From NCBI GenBank assembly GCA_947626415.1, contig CANQSA010000020.1, positions 1 to 47,961 on the forward strand: DNA of 47,961 nucleotides, read 5' to 3'. Origin of the DNA: an uncultured Lachnospiraceae bacterium. GTDB lineage: Bacteria > Bacillota > Clostridia > Lachnospirales > Lachnospiraceae. Below, in pieces: positions 26,177-34,422 of this stretch. The position numbers were made by a program, and so were the translations under genes. The first letter of the stretch is position 1, and every line of letters begins with the position of its first letter. The notes under the pieces were generated by a model. That model ran no database searches. It was not told where the DNA came from and worked only from the letters and a program-made list of their open reading frames with translations.

Positions 26177-28642
26177 CTACTTCTCAATTTTAACCTTATC
26201 CAGATGCCAGATCTCATCCACATATTCCTGAATGGTTCTGTCGGAAGTAAATTTGCCTACATGCGCTACATTCAAAATCGCGGATTTCGCCCAGCCCTGG
26301 GTGTTGCGGTATGCGGCTTCCACACGCTTCTGCGCGTCCGCGTAAGAGCGGAAATCCTTCAGGATAAAGTAGGTGTCCGCACGGTCGGAGCTCTTGGTAT
26401 TTAACAGAGAATCGTAGATTCCTCTGAACCGCTCCGGATCATCCGGCGCATAGAACCCGTTAATGAGCTGCATCAGCACCTGTCGGATATCCATATCGTT
26501 ATTGAAGATATCCATCGGATAGTAGCCGCCCTCGTTCTCGTACCGGATTACTTCATCAGAGCTCATACCGAAGATAAACGCGTTCTCCTCGCCTACTTCT
26601 TCCACGATCTCCACATTGGCGCCGTCCATGGTTCCCAGAGTCAGCGCGCCGTTTAACATAAACTTCATGTTGCCGGTACCGGAAGCCTCCTTACTTGCAG
26701 TGGAAATCTGCTCGGAGACATCGGCTGCCGCGAAGATGATCTCCGCGTTGGAAACCCGGTAATTTTCAATAAATACCACTTTGATCTTGCCATCGATGGA
26801 CTTATCGTTGTTGATCACATCCGCCACGCTGTTGATCAGCTTAATGGTCTGCTTTGCCCGATAATAGCCGGCTGCAGCCTTCGCACCGAAAATAAAAGTT
26901 CTCGGATAGAAGTCCATTTCCGGATGCGCCTTAATCTGATTATACAGATACATAACGTGCAGGATATTCAGCAGCTGACGCTTGTACTCATGCAGACGCT
27001 TTACCTGTACGTCAAAGATAGAGTTCGGGTCAACCTCGATGCCGTTGTGCTCCTTGATATATTTTGCCAGGCGCAGCTTGTTCTGGTACTTGATATTCAT
27101 AAATTCCTTCTGGCTCTTTAAATCGTCCGCGTAAACGGCCAGATCCGCGATTTTCGGCAGATCGGTGATCCACGCGTCGCCGACCTTATTCGTTACCCAG
27201 TCAGCCAGCAGCGGATTTCCGTGCAGCAGGAATCTTCTCTGCGTGATGCCGTTTGTCTTGTTGTTGAACTTCTGCGGCATCATCTGATAGAAATCTTTTA
27301 ATTCCTGATTCTTTAAGATCTCCGTATGCAGTCTGGCAACGCCGTTGACGGAGAAGCTCGCGCAGATTGCCAGATGCGCCATCTTAACCTGTCCGTTGTA
27401 AATGATCGCCATCTTCTCTACCTTGCGCATATCGCCCGGATACTGACGGTGGATCTCTTCTACAAACCGGCGGTTGATCTCCTCAATGATCTGATAACAT
27501 CTGGGCAGCAGTCTGGAAAACAGCTCGATCGGCCATTTTTCCAAAGCCTCGCTCATAATGGTGTGGTTGGTGTAAGCGCAGCAGTGTGTTGTGATCTCCC
27601 AGGCTTCATCCCACTCCAGATTATACTCATCTAATAAAAGCCGCATCAGTTCCGCAACCGTCAGAGTCGGGTGCGTATCGTTCATCTGAAATACCACCTT
27701 CTCCGGCAGCTTGTGCAGGTCGTCATGCTTCTCCAGATACTTGCGCAGCGCGCGCTGCAGGCTGGCGGATACGAAGAAATACTGCTGTTTCAAACGCAGC
27801 TCTTTGCCCGCGTAATGGTTATCGTTGGGGTAGAGCACCTCCACAATGGTCTTCGCCAGATTTTCCTGTTCCAGCGCCTTCTGGTAATCGCCCTTGTCAA
27901 AGGAATCCAGATTAAAGTGCTGCAGGGGCTCCGCATCCCAAATTCGCAGGGTGTTGACTACATTGTTGTTGTAGCCGACGATCGGCAGATCGTACGGTAC
28001 GGCACGGATCACCTGATAATTCTCCAGGGAATAGTGATTTCTGCCGTTCTCGTTGACTACTTTGACATAGCCGCCGAACTTGACCTCACAGGCATACTCT
28101 TCCCGGCGAATCTCAAAAGGATAGCCGTTCTTTAACCATGCGTCCGGCACTTCTTTCTGATATCCGTCCCGGATCTCCTGCTTAAACATTCCGTATTTGT
28201 AACGGATCCCGCAGCCATATGCCGCATATCCCAGGGTTGCTAAAGAATCTAAGAAGCATGCTGCCAAACGGCCCAGACCGCCGTTGCCCAGCGCCGGATC
28301 CGGCTCTTCATCCTCAATCGCGTTCAGATCCAGTCCCAGTTCATCCAAAGCCTGCTTGATCGCATCTCTGGAAGAAACATTGATGATCATATTTCCCAGC
28401 GCGCGGCCCATTAAAAATTCCATAGACAGGTAATAAACCGTCTTTACGTCCTGCTCTTCATACGCCTTATGGGTATCGATCCACTGGTCTACGATCAGAT
28501 CCTTGACCGCATAAGAAACTGCCTGAAACAGCTGCTGATTGTTTAATTCATCCAGCGTCTTCCGAAACAGCATCTTCGCGTTGTCAGATACTTCCTTCTT
28601 AAATTCTTCCTTTGTCACTGTTAATAAATTTTTATCCGTCAT
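26177..28642 (-). CDS. glgP: Glycogen/starch/alpha-glucan phosphorylase
   Basis: An 821-residue phosphorylase of normal length that releases glucose-1-phosphate from glycogen or maltodextrin. The pyridoxal-phosphate signature EASGTGNMKFMLNGA, with its Lys near residue 660, is intact. Other family blocks are DEEPDPALGNGGLGRLAACFLDS near residue 110 (quoted in part: ALGNGGLGRLAACF) and VFQMNDTHPTLTVAELMR. The ATG at 28642 follows AAGGAGG. The gene starts 11 bases after ileS and is followed by the CBS-domain gene. No other glycogen genes are nearby, which is unusual since glg genes are often clustered. Confidence 0.96.
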   Translation of the reverse strand: MTDKNLLTVTKEEFKKEVSDNAKMLFRKTLDELNNQQLFQAVSYAVKDLIVDQWIDTHKAYEEQDVKTVYYLSMEFLMGRALGNMIINVSSRDAIKQALDELGLDLNAIEDEEPDPALGNGGLGRLAACFLDSLATLGYAAYGCGIRYKYGMFKQEIRDGYQKEVPDAWLKNGYPFEIRREEYACEVKFGGYVKVVNENGRNHYSLENYQVIRAVPYDLPIVGYNNNVVNTLRIWDAEPLQHFNLDSFDKGDYQKALEQENLAKTIVEVLYPNDNHYAGKELRLKQQYFFVSASLQRALRKYLEKHDDLHKLPEKVVFQMNDTHPTLTVAELMRLLLDEYNLEWDEAWEITTHCCAYTNHTIMSEALEKWPIELFSRLLPRCYQIIEEINRRFVEEIHRQYPGDMRKVEKMAIIYNGQVKMAHLAICASFSVNGVARLHTEILKNQELKDFYQMMPQKFNNKTNGITQRRFLLHGNPLLADWVTNKVGDAWITDLPKIADLAVYADDLKSQKEFMNIKYQNKLRLAKYIKEHNGIEVDPNSIFDVQVKRLHEYKRQLLNILHVMYLYNQIKAHPEMDFYPRTFIFGAKAAAGYYRAKQTIKLINSVADVINNDKSIDGKIKVVFIENYRVSNAEIIFAAADVSEQISTASKEASGTGNMKFMLNGALTLGTMDGANVEIVEEVGEENAFIFGMSSDEVIRYENEGGYYPMDIFNNDMDIRQVLMQLINGFYAPDDPERFRGIYDSLLNTKSSDRADTYFILKDFRSYADAQKRVEAAYRNTQGWAKSAILNVAHVGKFTSDRTIQEYVDEIWHLDKVKIEK

Positions 28643-28653
28643 CTCGGTCCTCC

Positions 28654-31600
28654 TTACCGCTTTACGCCTAACGTAACCTGTTCGCCGTTAATGTTCCATT
28701 CCTTTGTATAACCGTCTTCACCCAGTACAAGATCCGCCGCCATTACTTCTTTCAGGATCAAATCCCGGTTATGAAGCAAAATCGTGCGGATTCTCTCATT
28801 GTCTCCGACAAATACCGTGATCCGGTCCATTACCTCAAATCCGGCTTCTTTCCGCATGGTCTGGATCTTGCTGATGATCTCTCTGACAAAGCCTTCCTCG
28901 ATCAGCTCCGGCGTCAGATTGGTATCCAGTACCACTGTCATTGTGTTATCGTTCTCCGATACATAGCCTTCCTTCTTCGTCATATCGATCAGCAGGTCTG
29001 CCTCGGTCAGTTCCACCTTCTCACCGTCATAGTCAAAGACAAGTTTTCCTTCGCGGGTCAGGGTATCCATTGCCGCGTTGCCGTCCAATTCAGACAGCGT
29101 CTGACGGATCCTGCCAAGCAGCCTGCCGTACTTCGGCCCTACAGTCTTTAACTGCGGCTTAAAGGTGTATGCGGTAAACGCGGATACGTCCTGCGTAAAT
29201 ACCACCTGCTTCACATTCAGCTCATCTGCGATGATCTCCACGAAATATTCGGGCAGATCCATATCGGCTTTCACATACATCGTGCCGATCGGCTGCCGGT
29301 TCTTGATCGCGGAAGTGTTCCGGCACGCGCGGCCCATAACGACCACCTTCAATACCTCTTCCATCCGCGCTTCCAGTTCCGTATCGATCATCGTCTCGTC
29401 TGCAGAAGGGAAGTCGCACAAATGCACGCTTTCCGGCGCGCTGGGATCAACCCTGCACACCAGATTCCGATAAATATCCTCCGTCATAAACGGGATCATC
29501 GGCGCGGCCGCCTTGGAAATCGTTACCAGCGCCGTATACAATGTCATATAGGCATTGATCTTGTCCTGCGGCATATCCTTGCCCCAGAATCGGTCGCGAC
29601 AGCGACGCACATACCAGTTGCTCATATCGTCCACAAATTCCTGCAGGACTCTGGCAGCCTCCGGAATCCGGTAATTCTCCAGATGATCGTCTACCGCCCG
29701 GACTGCAGAATTCAGTTTCGACAGCAGCCATTTATCCATCACAGACAATTTATTATATTCCAGACTGTGTTCTGTGGGATTGAATTCATCTATATTCGCA
29801 TATAAAACATAAAATGCGTAGGTATTCCACAGTGTACCCATGAATTTCCGCTGCCCTTCCTGTACGGCCTTGCCGTGGAAGCGGTTCGGCAGCCAGGGCG
29901 CGCTGTTGATATAGAAGTACCAGCGGATCGCGTCCGCGCCGTATTCTTCCAGCGCTTCCATGGGATCAACCGCGTTGCCTTTGGACTTGGACATCTTCTG
30001 TCCGTTCTCATCCTGCACATGTCCCAGTACGATCACGTTTTCATAAGGCGCTTTGTTAAACAGCAGCGTGGATTCCGCCAGCAGAGAATAGAACCAGCCT
30101 CTGGTCTGATCCACAGCCTCGGAAATAAACTGCGCCGGGAACTGCTGTCTGAACAAGTCTTCATTTTCAAACGGATAATGATGCTGCGCAAACGGCATAG
30201 CGCCCGAATCGAACCAGCAGTCGATCACTTCCGGCACCCTGTGCATTTCCTTTCCGCACTTCGGGCAGCGGATCGTCACGGCGTCGATAAACGGGCGGTG
30301 CAGCTCGATATCGTCCGGACAGTGATCCGACATTTCCTTCAACTCCGCAATACTTCCAATCGCATGCATATGGCCGCATTCGCATTCCCAGATATTCAAC
30401 GGCGTTCCCCAGTAACGGTTCCGGCTGATGCCCCAGTCCTGCACATTTTCCAGCCAGTCGCCGAAGCGTCCCTTGCCGATGCTCTCGGGAATCCAATTGA
30501 TCGTATTGTTGTTGCGAATCAGGTCCTCCTTCACAGCAGTCATTTTAATAAACCAGGACTCTCTCGCGTAATAGATCAGCGGCGTATCGCAGCGCCAGCA
30601 GTGCGGGTAATCATGCTCAAATTTCGGCGCGTCAAATAATTTGCCCTCTTTTTCCAGATCCTGTAAAACCAGCAGGTCCGCATCTTTGACAAAAGTACCC
30701 GCATACGGGGTTTCCTTGCTCATTCTGCCCTGTCCGTCCACAAACTGGATAAACGGCAGGTCATAATTACGCCCTACCCGGTTATCGTCTTCACCGAACG
30801 CCGGCGCGATGTGTACGATGCCGGTACCGTCACTCATGGTAACATAACTGTCGCATACCACATAGTGACCTTTTTTATGCTGTCTGGCCGTCTCCTCACC
30901 CGTACAGGCAAACAGCGGCTCATATTCCTTATATTCCAGATCCTTGCCCACATAGGTTTCCAGCACCTCGTAAGCGGGACTGCCTTCCTCGGCAAACCGG
31001 CCCAGAACGGTATCCAACAATGCCTGTGCCATATAATAGGTATAACCGTCCGCTGCCTTTACCTTACAATAAGTTTCCTCCGGATTCACGCACAGCGCCG
31101 TATTGGAGGGCAGCGTCCAGGGCGTAGTGGTCCATGCCAGGAAATAGGCGTCTTCCCCGATCACACGGAACCGGACGATCGCCGAACGCTCCTTCACAGT
31201 CTTATATCCCTGCGCCACCTCCTGCGCGGACAGCGGTGTTCCGCAGCGCGGACAATAAGGCACGATTTTGAAGCCCTTATACAGAAGCCCTTTATTCCAG
31301 ATCTCCTTCAGCGCCCACCACTCGGATTCGATAAAATTGTTGTCATAGGTCACGTACGGATTATCCATATCGGCCCAAAAGCCGACGGCGCCGGAGAAAT
31401 CCTCCCACATGCCCTTATATTTCCATACGCTTTCCTTACATTCATGAATAAACGGCTCCATGCCGTATTCTTCGATCTGTTCTTTTCCATTCAGACCCAG
31501 CTTCTTCTCAACTTCCAGTTCCACCGGCAGACCGTGGGTATCCCAGCCGGCCTTTCTGGGCACCATATAGCCCTTCATCGTCCGGTATCTGGGGATCATA

Positions 31601-31797
31601 TCCTTGATCACCCGCGTCAGCACATGGCCGATATGCGGCTTGCCGTTCGCGGTCGGCGGACCGTCATAAAACGTATAGGTCTCACAGTCCTTTCGCTGCT
31701 CCATACTCTTTTCAAAGATATGGTTTTCTTTCCAGAACTGTACCGTCTGTTTTTCCCGTTCAACAAAGTTAAGATCGGTCGATACTTTGTCGTGCAT
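28654..31797 (-). CDS. ileS: Isoleucyl-tRNA synthetase
   Basis: A 1047-residue class I synthetase that charges tRNA-Ile, with an editing domain that hydrolyses Val-tRNA-Ile. The HIGH motif is in GKPHIGHVL near residue 54, the KMSKS motif is KMSKSKGNAVDP near residue 600, and the editing-domain stretch AWTTTPWTLPSNTALCVNP (in part) lies near residue 235. Length and the GWDTHGLPVELEVEKKLG block suggest the eukaryote-like IleS2 branch, which is often naturally mupirocin-tolerant; this is inference. The ATG at 31797 follows GGAGGCAAGT, immediately downstream of the T-box leader; longer starts lie inside the leader terminator and are rejected. It leads a transcript with glgP and the CBS gene. Confidence 0.97.
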   Translation of the reverse strand: MHDKVSTDLNFVEREKQTVQFWKENHIFEKSMEQRKDCETYTFYDGPPTANGKPHIGHVLTRVIKDMIPRYRTMKGYMVPRKAGWDTHGLPVELEVEKKLGLNGKEQIEEYGMEPFIHECKESVWKYKGMWEDFSGAVGFWADMDNPYVTYDNNFIESEWWALKEIWNKGLLYKGFKIVPYCPRCGTPLSAQEVAQGYKTVKERSAIVRFRVIGEDAYFLAWTTTPWTLPSNTALCVNPEETYCKVKAADGYTYYMAQALLDTVLGRFAEEGSPAYEVLETYVGKDLEYKEYEPLFACTGEETARQHKKGHYVVCDSYVTMSDGTGIVHIAPAFGEDDNRVGRNYDLPFIQFVDGQGRMSKETPYAGTFVKDADLLVLQDLEKEGKLFDAPKFEHDYPHCWRCDTPLIYYARESWFIKMTAVKEDLIRNNNTINWIPESIGKGRFGDWLENVQDWGISRNRYWGTPLNIWECECGHMHAIGSIAELKEMSDHCPDDIELHRPFIDAVTIRCPKCGKEMHRVPEVIDCWFDSGAMPFAQHHYPFENEDLFRQQFPAQFISEAVDQTRGWFYSLLAESTLLFNKAPYENVIVLGHVQDENGQKMSKSKGNAVDPMEALEEYGADAIRWYFYINSAPWLPNRFHGKAVQEGQRKFMGTLWNTYAFYVLYANIDEFNPTEHSLEYNKLSVMDKWLLSKLNSAVRAVDDHLENYRIPEAARVLQEFVDDMSNWYVRRCRDRFWGKDMPQDKINAYMTLYTALVTISKAAAPMIPFMTEDIYRNLVCRVDPSAPESVHLCDFPSADETMIDTELEARMEEVLKVVVMGRACRNTSAIKNRQPIGTMYVKADMDLPEYFVEIIADELNVKQVVFTQDVSAFTAYTFKPQLKTVGPKYGRLLGRIRQTLSELDGNAAMDTLTREGKLVFDYDGEKVELTEADLLIDMTKKEGYVSENDNTMTVVLDTNLTPELIEEGFVREIISKIQTMRKEAGFEVMDRITVFVGDNERIRTILLHNRDLILKEVMAADLVLGEDGYTKEWNINGEQVTLGVKR

Positions 31798-31821
31798 ACT
31801 TGCCTCCATTCCTTTCATAAA

Positions 31822-32092
31822 AGAAAAATCTCCGCCCTGTAAAAGGACGAAGACATACTTCGCAACCACCTGTTACAACATACCATCATATGCGCTCCCT
31901 GTAACGGAGGAAATCCGTCAGTCCCTACTGAGAAGCCCGAGGCTTCCGTTCAGTCTGAAACTCCGGAGTGATCTTCCCATCCTGTCCCTGCGCCCGGCTT
32001 TCATCGTCCCGGACTCGCTGTGGCAGCGGGCAGAAGGTACTCTCTCCTTCTTCGTCTGTCTGATATTCTGGTATTTACAATACGCATAGGAT
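31822..32092 (-). promoter_or_regulatory. T-box riboswitch of ileS (tRNA-Ile sensing)
   Basis: On the minus strand the leader begins with the AAGGAGAGAGTACC stem I element, a distal loop with GGACGATGAAAGCC, and the specifier loop GAAG-AUC-AC with an Ile codon at 31972-31970. The T-box sequence GGTGGTTGCG (31870-31861) gives a UGGU bulge that can pair with the ACCA end of tRNA-Ile. It forms an antiterminator GCGAAG/CUUCGU competing with the terminator TCTTCGTCC / GGGCGGAGA (31853-31829), which is followed by five T (31828-31824). The ileS ribosome site follows at once. Confidence 0.92.
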
Positions 32093-32098
32093 TCTAAC

Positions 32099-32127
32099 AT
32101 AAAATCCCGAACTTGTAAAGGTGTCAA
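32099..32127 (-). promoter_or_regulatory. Promoter of the ileS T-box transcript
   Basis: TTGACA (32122-32127), 17 bases, TTTTAT (32099-32104). Confidence 0.6.
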
Positions 32128-32186
32128 ATGGAAAAGTTTTTCCTTATCTTTACCACAAAGCATGGAAAAAGGTCTGGAAAGGGGTA

Positions 32187-32213
32187 GGGCGGCGCCCTAA
32201 ACGGACGCCGCCC
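32187..32213. terminator. GC-rich hairpin ending the pilus operon
   Basis: GGGCGGCG / CGCCGCCC with an 11-base loop, just past the last pilus gene. The T run is poor, so termination may be incomplete and could read into the ileS leader. Confidence 0.6.
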
Positions 32214-32241
32214 TGTTATTTGAAAAAAAGAATCGAAGATG

Positions 32242-33555
32242 TCATTTTAAATCACAGTACACGATTGTTCTTCGTGCGCCGCTCCAATTACAGGTAAACA
32301 GCGCCATATCGTGACCTGCATCACGGACAGCCTGTACCTCTGTCGGTTCGGCCTCCGTTATATCCGCCACCTGATAGGTATAACGGATTCCCTCTATATC
32401 GGTAAATGTAACCGTACTCCCGATCTCCAGACCGGAAATTCTGCCGAACTGGCTTCTGTAGTTATGCGCACCCAGAATAAAGGTACCGTTCCACGGACAG
32501 CCATCCAGACAGCCCGGCGTGTATTTTAAGGTATCCAAAGTACAGGAAGATGAAATCGGCAATTCCAACGACAGATCCGGAATCTCCAAAATCCCGATAT
32601 ACCCATTTTCATCTGCCGGGCAGGAGTCCGGCCGTTTTGCGCCGGCATTCAGATTCTGAACGTCCTCCATAACGGCAGGCTGCTCGCTGCGAATATCGGA
32701 TATGATATCCTGCATTCCCACAGCCGCTTGTCTTTCCTCCATCAGGGTATGCCCATACATTCCGGCCACTGTTCCAAAGCAGCAGATACCGGCAATCAGC
32801 GCGATCCCCATGACTTTGGTCTTTCTGGGCCGCCTTCGTCCGGCTCCCCATGCTGTGATTAGCATGATACAGCCGATTCCGATCAAAAGCTCCAAAACCC
32901 AGAGACGCATTCCGGTCTGCGGAAACCGTTCCCCTGAAGGTGGGTTGGGCGCAGACGGAACCGTTCCCGGCTCGGGAGATGTCGGCTTCTCCGTTGTTGG
33001 TGTTTCCGGAGATTTTGTCTCTGTCTCTCTGGTCTCCATCGAATGCTTTGGCGTAATAGACACCGTTTCCTGCCGTATGCCGCTTTCATCCAAACCGGGC
33101 AGGAAAAACAGAGCCGGTACAAATTTATAAACTTCCGTTTCTGTTTCAACGGAATCGATCACAAACAGATACAGTCCGTCGGTCAGACCGGAAACCAGAT
33201 AGTTTTCCGTTACATTTACCCTATGAGCCGTACCGGAAATCTCTTTATCTTTTACATAAGCAGCCAGCGTTTCCGCCAACTCCTGCTGTTCTGACGCATT
33301 GGCATTTAAGAACAGTTCCGGCTGCGTTTCATAGGCTTCAAACTCTTTTGTAAATACAAGCTGCGAATTTTCATCATATTCCGCCACCTGATAACAATAG
33401 AGATCCGTATCCGGCTGCTCCGGAGAAAAATCACACGCCTTGAAATTGACTTCTACCGCTGTCTGCGCTTCTTTTGCGAAAACGGGACAGGCAGCAGCCG
33501 TCAGCAATACCAATGATAAAATACCGCAAAGCATGTATTTCCATCTACGTGTCAT
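32242..33555 (-). CDS. Pilin-like domain fused through an internal FPQTG sorting signal to a sortase
   Basis: A 437-residue protein with an unusual layout. Residues 1-27 are a signal peptide (ends PVFA). Residues about 30-155 resemble a minor pilin N-terminal domain (TDLYCYQVAEYDENSQLVF, LTDGLYLFVIDS). A Thr/Pro/Glu spacer follows, then a full sorting signal: FPQTG at 211-215, a hydrophobic helix and a RRRPRK charge cluster. A second hydrophobic segment (about 250-270) leads into a sortase domain with His364 (LGAHNY), Cys422 (LFTCNW) and Arg428/429. The frame is continuous, so it is a true fusion unless sequencing says otherwise. Its ATG overlaps the sortase C stop (ATGA), behind AAGGAGG. It is the last gene of the operon. 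It may be a base subunit carrying its own anchoring sortase; this is inference. Confidence 0.8.
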   Translation of the reverse strand: MTRRWKYMLCGILSLVLLTAAACPVFAKEAQTAVEVNFKACDFSPEQPDTDLYCYQVAEYDENSQLVFTKEFEAYETQPELFLNANASEQQELAETLAAYVKDKEISGTAHRVNVTENYLVSGLTDGLYLFVIDSVETETEVYKFVPALFFLPGLDESGIRQETVSITPKHSMETRETETKSPETPTTEKPTSPEPGTVPSAPNPPSGERFPQTGMRLWVLELLIGIGCIMLITAWGAGRRRPRKTKVMGIALIAGICCFGTVAGMYGHTLMEERQAAVGMQDIISDIRSEQPAVMEDVQNLNAGAKRPDSCPADENGYIGILEIPDLSLELPISSSCTLDTLKYTPGCLDGCPWNGTFILGAHNYRSQFGRISGLEIGSTVTFTDIEGIRYTYQVADITEAEPTEVQAVRDAGHDMALFTCNWSGARRTIVYCDLK

Positions 33556-34406
33556 AAATCCTCCTTCCCTAAATCTGTTCGCTTTCTATTTGGCAACGTT
33601 CTGAAAAGTGTCCATATAAAATAAATCAAGACAACAGGTACGATTGCAAACGGCAGCAGCAGCGTCTTATCCAGAAAAACCGCGTCTGTTTCTGCCAGCA
33701 GCCCCTGTGCTTTTGCTTCTTCATATGGAATCCTGACCCCTCTTACCAACAGACGGTGGGAATTAATCCCATACGGGGTACAAGTCAACAGTGTTACATA
33801 ATCTTTTCCTTCCACAATGTGCATATCGCCGGTATCGTCGGGTTCCACGATCTTAATCTGGTCCACCTGATAGACCAGGACTTCATCCAGGACCGTGATC
33901 TTAAAAATGTCGCCTTCTCTCATTTCATCCAGATCTGTAAAAAGTTTTGCCGACGGAAGGCCGGTATGGGCAGACAGCACGCAATGGGTTCCTTCCCCAC
34001 CTACCGGCAGAGAGGTTTCCGGTAAATGTCCGACTCCGACCTGCATGACCGCATCCGAAGTCCCATGGTAGATTGGCAGGTGGATATCGATCCGGTCGAT
34101 ATCCAGCACTCCCATCACGCCGTCACCCGACAGATTTAATATACTCTGATATGCCGCATTCTGTTCTATTTGCGCGGCTCCCTCCGCAGAGAGCGCGGGA
34201 AGCACCTCTGTGTTATACGCATGGGCTTTCTCCATTTCCTCTGCTCTTTCTGCTTCTCCCGCGCTGTCTATCATCTGCTGATAGTTTGCGATTACATCGG
34301 ACTGCCGCCCTTCGTTCATATAGTTACTGATTGCGGGATAGAGCATAACCGCTCCTCCGCCGATGAACAGCAAACCGATCAGCACATTCAAGATAATTTT
34401 TTTCAT
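33552..34406 (-). CDS. srtC: Class C (pilus-polymerising) sortase
   Basis: A 284-residue membrane sortase that would join pilin subunits by transpeptidation at the LPXTG-like motif. Hydrophobic segments at both ends (about 5-25 and 250-270) are the class C hallmark. Catalytic residues are His147 (LSAHTGLPS), Cys209 (TLLTCTPYG) and Arg218 (NSHRLLVRG); the CTPYGxNxHR block is typical of class C. The region around residues 75-100 would hold the lid, but no clear DPW/DPF lid motif is visible. The start ATG at 34406 lies 16 bases after the pilin stop with a weak ribosome site, and it is coupled to the next gene by a four-base overlap. Confidence 0.93.
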   Translation of the reverse strand: MKKIILNVLIGLLFIGGGAVMLYPAISNYMNEGRQSDVIANYQQMIDSAGEAERAEEMEKAHAYNTEVLPALSAEGAAQIEQNAAYQSILNLSGDGVMGVLDIDRIDIHLPIYHGTSDAVMQVGVGHLPETSLPVGGEGTHCVLSAHTGLPSAKLFTDLDEMREGDIFKITVLDEVLVYQVDQIKIVEPDDTGDMHIVEGKDYVTLLTCTPYGINSHRLLVRGVRIPYEEAKAQGLLAETDAVFLDKTLLLPFAIVPVVLIYFIWTLFRTLPNRKRTDLGKEDL

Positions 34407-34422
34407 AAGATCTCATTTGGCT

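Noticed and set aside
30811-31842. 343-residue plus-strand frame opposite ileS
   Set aside because: ileS motifs are intact on the minus strand, and this frame has no ribosome site or domain.
31918-32163. 81-residue minus-strand frame upstream of ileS
   Set aside because: It lies within the T-box leader and promoter.
32870-32930. Pilin and sortase as two genes joined by a frameshift error
   Set aside because: The frame is open throughout, and no stop plus new ribosome site is found near the FPQTG helix. Read support still needs checking.
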